Part shown: positions 1-7,782 of the stretch, one piece after another
Layout of the letters: every line of letters starts with the position of its first letter
Position numbering within the stretch: position 1 is the stretch's first letter
Source: Eubacterium sp.
GTDB taxonomy: Bacteria; Bacillota; Clostridia; Lachnospirales; Lachnospiraceae
Direction of reading: 5' to 3'
DNA length: 62,245 bases
NCBI GenBank assembly: GCA_022764165.1
Contig: JALERM010000153.1
Location: 1 to 62,245, forward strand
The notes under the pieces: generated by a model
Told to the model about the DNA's origin: nothing
The model's database searches: none
Seen by the model: only the letters and a program-made list of their open reading frames with translations
Position numbers and translations under genes: made by a program

Positions 1-190
1 AAAGTGAGTCCGAAGAGCTCCGCAACCGGCCACTGGCAGGTTGCTACACACACTAAGGCGTCCGACGCTTACGGAGACTTTGGCGCGAAGGCTCTCCTGA
101 GCGTCAATTTAGTCGCAGTTAGCGGCTAGCTGAGGAGGAACGGCCTGCTTCTGGATAAAAGGATTAAAATTTTCCGTCCGTTCCTAATTT
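1..190 (+). other. Unidentified hairpin-rich stretch, possible 3' part of a structured RNA
   Basis: The stretch has no convincing gene and is more GC-rich than the AT-rich promoter region that follows. It is unusually rich in inverted repeats: 22-27 pairs with 39-44 (GCAACC/GGTTGC); 64-69 pairs with 100-105 (GACGCT/AGCGTC), with an inner helix 73-76/94-97; and 136-143 pairs with 178-185 (AGGAACGG/CCGTTCCT). Frame 1 is open from base 1 to a stop near 124, but the peptide resembles no family I know. The dense pairing suggests the end of a non-coding or leader RNA that begins before the window. I could not match it to a riboswitch class, tmRNA, RNase P RNA or SRP RNA. Strand is assumed. Confidence 0.3.
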
Positions 191-217
191 CTTCTAATAG
201 AAACATTCTGATGGAGA

Positions 218-246
218 TTGACAGTTTTTTAGGGGTTTGTTATAAT
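218..246 (+). promoter_or_regulatory. Consensus sigma-A promoter for the lipoprotein gene
   Basis: TTGACA at 218-223 and TATAAT at 241-246 are separated by 17 bases, a perfect vegetative promoter. Transcription would start near 253, giving a leader of about 55 bases before the ATG at 310. It separates the downstream gene from whatever lies at 1-190. Confidence 0.88.
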
Positions 247-309
247 GTGAAACAAAGTTGAAAAATATTTGTAATATTTTGACTGATTAACAGGTAAGGG
301 GTAATGGTT

Positions 310-1089
310 ATGAAATTTTCTAAGAAAGCATTGTTGGCAGGGTTGATTCTGGGTTGTATGCCTATGATGACAGCCTGTTCATTTAAAGAAACTTTGGGTA
401 TTTTGTGGAATGGTGAGGATAAGGAGAAGGATGCAGAGCAATCTGCTTCTCCCAGTCTGGAGGCTGCCAGGATTGATGGGAATGTACAGGTTCCGGTGTT
501 GAATAATGAACCTGTTGAACCGGTTACATATAGCCTTGGTGCAGAAGCACAGCCGTTGAGCATTCAGGCTTCCGTAGAGGATGGAGGTACACTTTCTTAT
601 CAGTGGTATAGAAACAATGTCGATTCTAATGGTGGCGGAACTGTTATTGAAGGCGCTGTAGAAAGCAGTTTTATACCACCTACTTCTGAGATGGGAACTT
701 CATATTACTATGTTGTGGTGACTAACACCATTGATAAAGGCATTCAAATGGCAGTCAGCACGACCAGATGTGTGATTGTTACAGAAGCAGCACCGGAAGT
801 TCCTGCAGAGACACCTGCAGCGAATCCAATGCCTACAGAAGATGCACAGGGTACTTTTCAGCAAAATGAATATGGTATCTATTTTGTGTATCAGGACGGA
901 ACCATTGCTACCAGCAAGTGGGAACGCATTAACGGAGAGTTGTATTCCTTTGATGAAAGTGGAATTATGAGAGTTGGCTGGTATCAGGAAGGTGGTAAAA
1001 CTTACTTTCTGAATTTCAATGGAACGATGGCACATGATACAGAAATAGATGGACATTATTTCGGACCAGATGGAGTAATGCAGCAATAG
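310..1089 (+). CDS. Lipoprotein with Ig-like region and C-terminal cell-wall-binding repeats
   Basis: A lipoprotein signal peptide opens the protein: basic residues, a hydrophobic stretch and a lipobox ending Met-Thr-Ala-Cys, with the Cys at about residue 23. A low-complexity acidic linker follows. Residues about 75-150 look like a bacterial Ig-like domain (Leu-Ser-Tyr-Gln-Trp-Tyr, later Tyr-Tyr-Tyr-Val-Val-Val-Thr-Asn). The last ~70 residues are aromatic/glycine repeats (Gly-Ile-Tyr-Phe-Val-Tyr-Gln-Asp-Gly and similar) of the choline/cell-wall-binding repeat type. ATG 310 is preferred over ATG 304 because the AAGGGG at 296-301 then has normal spacing. The product is probably anchored in the outer leaflet and touches the wall. 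No enzyme domain is seen. It has its own promoter and is bounded downstream by a large palindrome, so it is not part of the plsX operon. Confidence 0.75.
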   Translation: MKFSKKALLAGLILGCMPMMTACSFKETLGILWNGEDKEKDAEQSASPSLEAARIDGNVQVPVLNNEPVEPVTYSLGAEAQPLSIQASVEDGGTLSYQWYRNNVDSNGGGTVIEGAVESSFIPPTSEMGTSYYYVVVTNTIDKGIQMAVSTTRCVIVTEAAPEVPAETPAANPMPTEDAQGTFQQNEYGIYFVYQDGTIATSKWERINGELYSFDESGIMRVGWYQEGGKTYFLNFNGTMAHDTEIDGHYFGPDGVMQQ

Positions 1090-1095
1090 ACGATC

Positions 1096-1155
1096 AGGAC
1101 AGGGGACAGTTCTGTGTCCGATAATTAAATCGGACGCAGAACTGTCCCCTGTTCT
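1096..1155. repeat. 27-bp palindrome, terminator-like and REP/RAYT-like
   Basis: Bases 1096-1122 pair with 1129-1155 around a six-base AATTAA loop. The RNA stem is continuous over 27 pairs with only two G-U pairs. The core reads GGGGACAGTTCTG, a motif recognised from dispersed palindromes next to REP-associated (Y1/RAYT) transposases in many bacteria. It follows the lipoprotein stop by six bases and is followed by a T-rich stretch, so it can act as a terminator. It is far longer than the ordinary terminators in this window, which suggests a dispersed repeat reused as one. Confidence 0.75.
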
Positions 1156-1259
1156 ATTTATTCTTGCTTTTTCCTCTGATGTTTAGTATCATAATGCTAG
1201 TGTAATTGATATAAAAATCAAAGAAATATTCATTGTATAATAGAAAGAAGGTAACTAAT

Positions 1260-2279
1260 GTGAGTGATATAGTTAAAGTGGCAGTAGATGCTATGGGTGG
1301 AGATTATGCACCGGAAGAACCTGTAAAAGGTGCAGTTGAAGCTGTTAATGCTAAAGAAAATCTGTTTATTTATCTGGTAGGGCAGGAGTCGATTGTAAAA
1401 AAGGAACTGGCAAAGTATTCCTATCCGGCAGATCGAATGGAGATTGTTCCGGCATCGGAAGTTATCGAAACCGGGGAGCCGCCGGTACAGGCGATTCAGA
1501 AAAAGAAGGATTCTTCTCTGGTGAAAGCTCTGCGTCTCGTTCGGCAGGGAGAGGCGTCTGCTTTTGTTTCCTGTGGAAGCACAGGTGCCGTTCTGGTGGG
1601 CGGTCAGGTTTTGGTAGGTAAGATAAAAGGAGTGGAGCGAGCTCCTCTGGCACCACTGATTCCTACTGCAGAGGGCGTATCATTGCTGATTGACTGTGGA
1701 GCTAACGTGGATGCACGTCCCTCTCATCTGATTCAGTTTGCAAAAATGGGTTCTGTCTATATGGAGAATGTTATGGGGGTAAAAAATCCCCGGGTGGGTC
1801 TGGTCAATATAGGTGTTGAGGAAGAAAAAGGAAATGCTCTGGTAAAAGAAACCTATCCATTATTAAAAGAATGTAAAGATATCAACTTCGTTGGCAATGT
1901 TGAGGCAAGAGATATTCCGAAGGGTGTTTGTGATGTCATTGTCTGTGAAGCATTTGTAGGCAATGTAATCCTCAAATTATATGAGGGTGTGGGTGCTACT
2001 CTGATTAAAAAAATCAAAGGCGGTATGATGTCTTCCCTGAGAAGCAAAATTGGAGCACTTCTGGTAAAACCTGCTCTGAAAGAGACACTGAAAGCGTTTG
2101 ATGCCAGTGAGTATGGCGGTGCACCGCTTCTTGGATTAAAAGGACTGGTAGTAAAGAGTCATGGAAGCTCAAAGGCAAATGAAATCCGTAATTCTATTTT
2201 TCAATGTATCACATTTACACAGGAAGATATCTGCGGAAAAATTAAGGAACATATAACAACAGAGAAACAGGGGGAATAA
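1260..2279 (+). CDS. plsX: Phosphate acyltransferase PlsX
   Basis: PlsX converts acyl-ACP to acyl-phosphate, the first committed step of phospholipid synthesis in most Gram-positive bacteria, at the membrane surface. The N-terminal Val-Ala-Val-Asp-Ala-Met-Gly-Gly-Asp motif and the length of about 339 residues are typical, as is acpP immediately downstream. The frame could start at TTG 1233, but a TATAAT at 1236-1241 sits on that codon. The AGAAAGAAGG at 1242-1251 is instead placed for GTG 1260, giving Met-Ser-Asp-Ile-Val-Lys-Val-Ala-Val-Asp. If the TATAAT is a real -10 element the leader is very short; no good -35 accompanies it. The usual upstream neighbours in related genomes (a DUF177 gene and rpmF) are absent here. 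Confidence 0.93.
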   Translation: MSDIVKVAVDAMGGDYAPEEPVKGAVEAVNAKENLFIYLVGQESIVKKELAKYSYPADRMEIVPASEVIETGEPPVQAIQKKKDSSLVKALRLVRQGEASAFVSCGSTGAVLVGGQVLVGKIKGVERAPLAPLIPTAEGVSLLIDCGANVDARPSHLIQFAKMGSVYMENVMGVKNPRVGLVNIGVEEEKGNALVKETYPLLKECKDINFVGNVEARDIPKGVCDVIVCEAFVGNVILKLYEGVGATLIKKIKGGMMSSLRSKIGALLVKPALKETLKAFDASEYGGAPLLGLKGLVVKSHGSSKANEIRNSIFQCITFTQEDICGKIKEHITTEKQGE

Positions 2280-2281
2280 TG

Positions 2282-2512
2282 ATGGAACTGGAAAAATTAC
2301 AGCAGATTATAGTTGACGTTTTAAATGTCGACGCTTCAGAAGTAACCATGGATACCACATTTACAGACGATCTGGGAGCAGACTCTCTGGATGTTTTTCA
2401 GATACTGATGGGGGTTGAAGAGACATTTGATATTGAGATACCTCAAGAAGATGCGGAGCGGATTGTGACAGTGGCAGATGCAGTGGACGCTATCCGTAAT
2501 GCGATAGAATAG
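2282..2512 (+). CDS. acpP: Acyl carrier protein
   Basis: The protein is small and acidic (76 residues) and carries the Asp-Ser-Leu phosphopantetheine motif (Leu-Gly-Ala-Asp-Ser-Leu-Asp), whose Ser carries the 4'-phosphopantetheine arm. It shuttles acyl chains in type II fatty acid synthesis and supplies acyl-ACP to PlsX just upstream. Tandem ATG codons lie at 2279 and 2282, with 2279 overlapping the plsX stop. GGGGG at 2270-2274 gives better spacing to 2282. The gene is translationally coupled to plsX. Confidence 0.93.
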   Translation: MELEKLQQIIVDVLNVDASEVTMDTTFTDDLGADSLDVFQILMGVEETFDIEIPQEDAERIVTVADAVDAIRNAIE

Positions 2513-2531
2513 TACCGGAAGGTGAATGTAG

Positions 2532-3215
2532 ATGAATCAATTAAAAAAGTTGGAAAGCATCATTGGATATGAGTTTCGAAATAAGGAGTATCTTCAGACG
2601 GCGATCAGACACAGCTCCTATGTGAATGAGCATCGTCAGAAACGGCTGCATTGTAATGAAAGACTGGAGTTTCTGGGTGATGCGGTTCTGGAACTGGTTA
2701 GTAGTGAGCATTTGTTTGGCTTGTTTCCTGACATGCCGGAAGGAGAATTGACCAGGCTGCGGGCCAGTCTTGTGTGTGAACCTACGCTGGCATTTTGTGC
2801 AAGGGAAATCGGTCTGGGCGATTTTCTTCTTCTGGGGCATGGTGAGGAACTGACCGGAGGACGTCACAGAGATTCTGTGATATCAGATGCGATGGAAGCA
2901 GTGATTGGTGCAATTTATCTGGATGGTGGATTTGCTAATGCAAAAGAGTTCATCCTTCGATTTATATTGGATGATATTGATAATAAAAAGCTCTTTTTCG
3001 ATAGCAAGACCATCTTTCAGGAAATGGTACAGGGGAAGATACCGGGTGAAATTTCTTATCATTTAACCGGAGAAACAGGACCTGATCATGATAAAACCTT
3101 TTCAGCGGAAGTGTGGATTGGGAAAAAATCCATGGGAAAGGGAACCGGGCGAACGAAAAAGGCCGCTGAGCAGATGGCGGCGTACCGGGCAATCTGCAGA
3201 CTGAAACAACAGTAG
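2532..3215 (+). CDS. rnc: Ribonuclease III
   Basis: A double-strand-specific endoribonuclease for rRNA and mRNA processing. The signature Glu-Arg-Leu-Glu-Phe-Leu-Gly-Asp-Ala-Val-Leu lies near residues 43-53, and a second acidic cluster (Asp-Ala-Met-Glu-Ala) near 117 completes the metal site. A C-terminal double-stranded RNA-binding domain (about 155-225) ends in Lys-Lys-Ala-Ala-Glu-Gln-Met-Ala-Ala. The length of 227 residues is normal. GGAAGGTG precedes ATG 2532. It lies 19 bases after acpP and 7 before smc, the usual order. Confidence 0.95.
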   Translation: MNQLKKLESIIGYEFRNKEYLQTAIRHSSYVNEHRQKRLHCNERLEFLGDAVLELVSSEHLFGLFPDMPEGELTRLRASLVCEPTLAFCAREIGLGDFLLLGHGEELTGGRHRDSVISDAMEAVIGAIYLDGGFANAKEFILRFILDDIDNKKLFFDSKTIFQEMVQGKIPGEISYHLTGETGPDHDKTFSAEVWIGKKSMGKGTGRTKKAAEQMAAYRAICRLKQQ

Positions 3216-3222
3216 GTGACAT

Positions 3223-6200
3223 ATGTATCTTAAAAGTATAGAAGTACAGGGATTCAAATCCTTTGCAAATAAAATCGTATTTGAATTTCATAACGGTATC
3301 ACCGGAATTGTAGGACCTAATGGCAGCGGTAAAAGTAATGTAGGTGATGCGGTACGTTGGGTTCTGGGAGAGCAGAGTGCAAAGCAGCTGCGAGGCGGCA
3401 ATATGCAGGACGTTATCTTTTCAGGTACAGAGACCAGAAAACCGCTGGGATTCGCCTCTGTTGCCATCACTCTGGATAATTCAGACCATAAACTGGATAT
3501 TGATTATCAGGAAGTGACTGTGACGAGACGTCTGTATCGTTCCGGTGAGAGTGAGTATCTTCTGAATGGGGCAAGCTGCCGACTGAAAGACATCAATGAA
3601 CTTTTCTATGATACAGGGATCGGAAAAGAAGGATATTCTATAATCGGACAGGGACAGATTGATAAGATACTGAGCGGCAAGCCGGAGGAGAGAAGAGAAC
3701 TGTTCGATGAAGCCGCCGGCATTGTTAAGTTTAAAAGAAGGAAAACAACTGCACTGAAAAAACTGGATGAAGAACAGCAGAATCTGGTTCGTGTTACTGA
3801 TATTTTGTCAGAACTCACTCGCCAGATTGGGCCTCTTGAGAGACAGTCAGAGACTGCCAGGATATATCTGAAAAAGAAAGAGGAATTAAAAATTCTTGAC
3901 GTGAATATGTTTCTGGTAGAGACAGCTTATATCCGTGAACAGCTAAAAGATCTGGATGACAAAATCAGGATTGCACAGGGAGAACTTTCGCAGACTCAGG
4001 AAGCATTTGCACAGACCCGGTCAGAGTATGAGAGGCTTGAGCAGGAACTGGAACAGCTGGATGAACAGATTCAACGTGCCCGCGAGGAAGCAGGGAAAAA
4101 TGCCCTGCAAAAGCAGCAGCTGGAAAATGATATCCAGATTTTAAAAGAGCAGATTCGTGCCGCTCATCAGAGCGATCAGCATTATCAGGAGAGAATTGCT
4201 TTTATTGAACAGGAACTGTCCCGGAGAAAAGAAGAAAAGAAAGTATGTCTGGAAGAAAAGGAAAAACTGGAACAGAATATCCGTGAGGTAGAATGCCGTA
4301 AAGTAGAAAAACAGGAAGAACTGACAGAGATTCAGGAAAGAATTAAAAATTGTACACGGGATATTGAGGAAAGCAAAAATGAAATCATTGAGATCCTCAA
4401 TCAGCGGGCATCAACGAAAGGTAAGATGCAGAGATATGATGCTATGCTGGAGCAAATCGGGATTCGTAAAGCTGCACTCAGCCAGCGTATTTTGAAACTG
4501 AAAAGTGAAGAATCGGAGCAGTCGGAGATTATCCGTGAGCATCAGGAAAAATATCAGCAGATCAACGCTCAGATGGATGACCTGAGTCAGGAATATCGTA
4601 AAACGGAGCGGGAGATTGCTTCCATGCGCAAGCTTCTGGATGATCAGAATAAGCAGATAGAAGCAGGCCAGGCTTCCTATCACCGGGAGGCTTCCCGTCT
4701 GGAATCCCTGCGGAACCTTACGGAAAGATATGAAGGGTATGGCAACAGTATCCGCAGAGTCATGGAGCAGAAGGAAAAACAGCCCGGGATACATGGTGTC
4801 GTTGCTGATCTGATTAAGGTAAAGAAAAAATACGAGACAGCGATTGAGACAGCTCTTGGAGGAAGTATTCAGAATATTGTTACCGATAATGATCAGACGG
4901 CAAAATACCTGATTGAATTTTTGAAGAAAAATCGATTTGGAAGAGCCACTTTCCTTCCGCTTACCAATATGCGTAAAAGCAGTTTTACAAATATGGCTGC
5001 ATTAAAAGAGCCGGGTGTGATAGGGATAGCAGATACCCTGGTAGAAGCAGAACCGCTGTATCATACGTTACTGTCCCAGCTGCTTGGAAGAACGCTGGTA
5101 GTTGATACGATTGATCATGCGATTGCCATTGCACGCAAATTTTCGCACAGCCTTCGGATTGTGACTCTGGAAGGAGAGTTATTGAGTCCAGGGGGTTCCA
5201 TGACCGGTGGCGCTTTTAAAAACAGCAGCAATCTTCTGGGAAGAAGAAGGGAAATGGAAGAACTGGAAGCCAGTGTGGCTGCATTACAAAGGGATGTGCA
5301 GAAACTCCAGGCTTCTATTATGAAAGTTCGCGATGACAGAAATGTGCTGAGGGATAAGCTTTCCGAACTGTCGGAACAGCTGCAGAAATTGCAGATTTCC
5401 CAGAATACAGAAAAAATGAATATTACTCAGGCTGAGGCGAGAATCCGCGAAATCAGGGGCGGTTATGGGCAGTTAAAGACGGAAGGAAGAGAGATTGAAG
5501 GGCAGATTCGGGAAATTAAAGAAAGCAGTGCCCGTATTCAGGCGGAAATGAATCTTTCCGGAGAACGAGAAAAAGAACAGGAAGAACTGGTAAATTCCAC
5601 TCAGCTGATTCTGGATCAGCTGCTGGAGAAAGAAGCGGAAGCGTCCCGCCAGCTGAATGAAATCCAGATTGAATATGCTTCTATGGAGCAGAAGTTTGGA
5701 TTTGCCCAGGAGAATATTGGACGTCTTGTGCAGGAAGAAAATGGTCTCACAGAGGAACAGGAACATGTACGTGCATCCATGGAACAGGGAACGCAGGATA
5801 TGGAGAAAAAAGAAGCCGATATTCTTGAGATTCAAAAGACCATTCAGGCAGCGGAACAAGTACAGATGGAAGATGAACAGAAGATGAAAGACTATCTTGC
5901 CCGCAAGGAAGAATTGAATACACAGCACAAAAGTTTCTTCAATCGCCGGGATGAACTTTCAGCTCATATCAATCGAATGGATAAGGAGTGCTTCCGTCTG
6001 AACAGTCAGAAAGAAAAGCTTGATGAGAGGCAGGAGTCTCAGATTAATTATCTGTGGGAAGAATATGAGATCACACCCAGTCAGGCGGCTGCATACCGAA
6101 TGGAAGAGATTCCCGACAGAACGGAGATCAAAAATCAGATCGGCGAGCTGAAAGATGCCATTCGGAAACTGGGTAATGTCAATGTGAATGCAATTGAGGA

Positions 6201-6780
6201 ATTTAAAGAGGTATCGGAGCGTCATCGTTTCCTGAGCGCCCAGCATGAGGATCTGGTGCAGGCGGCCCAGACCCTGAGAGGGATTATTGCAGAACTGGAT
6301 GAAGGCATGCGAAAACAGTTCGCTGAAAAGTTTCAGCAGATACGTGCAGAGTTCGATAAGGCATTTAAGCAATTATTCGGAGGAGGAAAAGGTACGCTGG
6401 AGCTTATGGAGGAGGAAGATATTCTGGAGGCAGGCATCCGGATCATTTCCCAGCCACCGGGGAAAAAACTGCAGAACATGATGCAGCTTTCCGGTGGAGA
6501 AAAAGCATTGACGGCAATTGCACTGCTGTTTGCCATTCAGAATCTGAAGCCTTCTCCATTCTGTCTTCTGGATGAGATTGAGGCTGCCCTTGACGATTCT
6601 AATGTAACAAGGTTTGCTCAATACTTACATAAGTTGACAAAAAACACACAGTTTATTATTATAACACATAGAAGAGGCACAATGAATGCGGCTGACCGTT
6701 TGTATGGTATTACGATGCAGGAAAAAGGTGTCTCTACTCTGGTATCGGTCAATCTGATTGAAAATCAGCTGGATGAATAG
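3223..6780 (+). CDS. smc: Chromosome segregation ATPase SMC
   Basis: A full-length condensin subunit of 1185 residues that, with ScpA and ScpB, organises and segregates the chromosome. The Walker A motif Gly-Pro-Asn-Gly-Ser-Gly-Lys-Ser is near residues 32-39. Two long coiled coils (about 165-500 and 670-1000, rich in Glu, Gln and Lys) flank a hinge (about 510-660, with Gly-Gly-Ser-Met-Thr-Gly-Gly). The C-terminal head carries the signature Leu-Ser-Gly-Gly-Glu and the Walker B Leu-Leu-Asp-Glu-Ile-Glu-Ala-Ala-Leu-Asp. No frame damage is seen. scpA and scpB are not in the window. Confidence 0.96.
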   Translation: MYLKSIEVQGFKSFANKIVFEFHNGITGIVGPNGSGKSNVGDAVRWVLGEQSAKQLRGGNMQDVIFSGTETRKPLGFASVAITLDNSDHKLDIDYQEVTVTRRLYRSGESEYLLNGASCRLKDINELFYDTGIGKEGYSIIGQGQIDKILSGKPEERRELFDEAAGIVKFKRRKTTALKKLDEEQQNLVRVTDILSELTRQIGPLERQSETARIYLKKKEELKILDVNMFLVETAYIREQLKDLDDKIRIAQGELSQTQEAFAQTRSEYERLEQELEQLDEQIQRAREEAGKNALQKQQLENDIQILKEQIRAAHQSDQHYQERIAFIEQELSRRKEEKKVCLEEKEKLEQNIREVECRKVEKQEELTEIQERIKNCTRDIEESKNEIIEILNQRASTKGKMQRYDAMLEQIGIRKAALSQRILKLKSEESEQSEIIREHQEKYQQINAQMDDLSQEYRKTEREIASMRKLLDDQNKQIEAGQASYHREASRLESLRNLTERYEGYGNSIRRVMEQKEKQPGIHGVVADLIKVKKKYETAIETALGGSIQNIVTDNDQTAKYLIEFLKKNRFGRATFLPLTNMRKSSFTNMAALKEPGVIGIADTLVEAEPLYHTLLSQLLGRTLVVDTIDHAIAIARKFSHSLRIVTLEGELLSPGGSMTGGAFKNSSNLLGRRREMEELEASVAALQRDVQKLQASIMKVRDDRNVLRDKLSELSEQLQKLQISQNTEKMNITQAEARIREIRGGYGQLKTEGREIEGQIREIKESSARIQAEMNLSGEREKEQEELVNSTQLILDQLLEKEAEASRQLNEIQIEYASMEQKFGFAQENIGRLVQEENGLTEEQEHVRASMEQGTQDMEKKEADILEIQKTIQAAEQVQMEDEQKMKDYLARKEELNTQHKSFFNRRDELSAHINRMDKECFRLNSQKEKLDERQESQINYLWEEYEITPSQAAAYRMEEIPDRTEIKNQIGELKDAIRKLGNVNVNAIEEFKEVSERHRFLSAQHEDLVQAAQTLRGIIAELDEGMRKQFAEKFQQIRAEFDKAFKQLFGGGKGTLELMEEEDILEAGIRIISQPPGKKLQNMMQLSGGEKALTAIALLFAIQNLKPSPFCLLDEIEAALDDSNVTRFAQYLHKLTKNTQFIIITHRRGTMNAADRLYGITMQEKGVSTLVSVNLIENQLDE

Positions 6781-6828
6781 CGATTGCCCTGTACTGAGGC
6801 AGAAAAAGTAAGATTGAGGAGGAAGAGT

Positions 6829-7767
6829 ATGGCAGAGGAAAAGAAAGGTTTTTTCAGGCGTCTGGTAGATGGACTGACAAAAACGAGAAATAATATCGTG
6901 GCGGGAATCGATTCAATTTTCAGTGGATTTTCCAGCATCGATGATGATTTTTACGAAGAAATCGAAGAAATCCTTGTTATGGGTGATATGGGAATTAATA
7001 CCACTACCGCAATTATTGAACATCTGAAAGAGGAAGTTGCAGTTAAGAAAATCAAGGATCCATCGGAATGTAAACAGCTTCTGATTGATGAAATCAAGCG
7101 GCAGATGGATGTGGGAGATACTGCCTATGAGTTTGAAAACAGAAAGTCTGTGGTTCTTGTCATCGGTGTCAATGGAGTTGGTAAAACTACTTCCGTAGGA
7201 AAGCTGGCAGGAAAATTAAAAGACCAGGGGAAAAAAGTAATCGTTGCGGCGGCAGATACTTTCCGTGCGGCAGCAGGAGAGCAGCTGAGTGAGTGGGCAC
7301 ATCGTGCGCATGTAGATTTGATCGGCGGTCAGCCTGGTTCAGATCCGGCGGCAGTTATTTACGATGCAGTGGCTGCTGCAAAAGCAAGAAATGCGGATGT
7401 ACTTCTCTGTGATACGGCAGGAAGACTTCACAATAAAAAGAATCTGATGGAAGAACTCCGTAAAATCTACCGGGTTCTGGAACGGGAATATCCGGAAGCA
7501 TATCTGGAAACTCTGGTCGTACTGGACGGTACAACCGGTCAGAATGCACTGGCACAGGCACGTCAGTTTAAAGAGGTTGCCAATGTAACGGGAATCATTC
7601 TGACCAAACTGGATGGAACGGCCAAGGGAGGAATTGCTGTGGCAATTCAGTCTGAACTGGATATCCCGGTCAAATACATTGGTGTAGGTGAGACCATCGA
7701 CGATCTGCAGAAATTTAATGCGGATCAGTTTGTGAATGCATTATTTAACATACAGGAAAAAGAATAG
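6829..7767 (+). CDS. ftsY: Signal recognition particle receptor FtsY
   Basis: The membrane-associated GTPase that receives SRP-ribosome complexes at the Sec translocon. The NG domain shows G1 Gly-Val-Asn-Gly-Val-Gly-Lys-Thr-Thr, Asp-Thr-Ala-Gly-Arg and Thr-Lys-Leu-Asp-Gly-Thr-Ala-Lys-Gly-Gly. At about 312 residues with almost no acidic A domain it is the short Gram-positive form. The frame is open from TTG 6784, but GAGGAGGAAG at 6816-6825 points to ATG 6829. It pairs functionally with ffh at 13743. Confidence 0.94.
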   Translation: MAEEKKGFFRRLVDGLTKTRNNIVAGIDSIFSGFSSIDDDFYEEIEEILVMGDMGINTTTAIIEHLKEEVAVKKIKDPSECKQLLIDEIKRQMDVGDTAYEFENRKSVVLVIGVNGVGKTTSVGKLAGKLKDQGKKVIVAAADTFRAAAGEQLSEWAHRAHVDLIGGQPGSDPAAVIYDAVAAAKARNADVLLCDTAGRLHNKKNLMEELRKIYRVLEREYPEAYLETLVVLDGTTGQNALAQARQFKEVANVTGIILTKLDGTAKGGIAVAIQSELDIPVKYIGVGETIDDLQKFNADQFVNALFNIQEKE

Positions 7768-7782
7768 AAAGAAGGAACATAC

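Noticed and set aside
120-190. c-di-AMP (ydaO) riboswitch
   Set aside because: GAGGAGGAAC near 132-141 recalls part of that motif, but the other conserved elements of the aptamer are missing.
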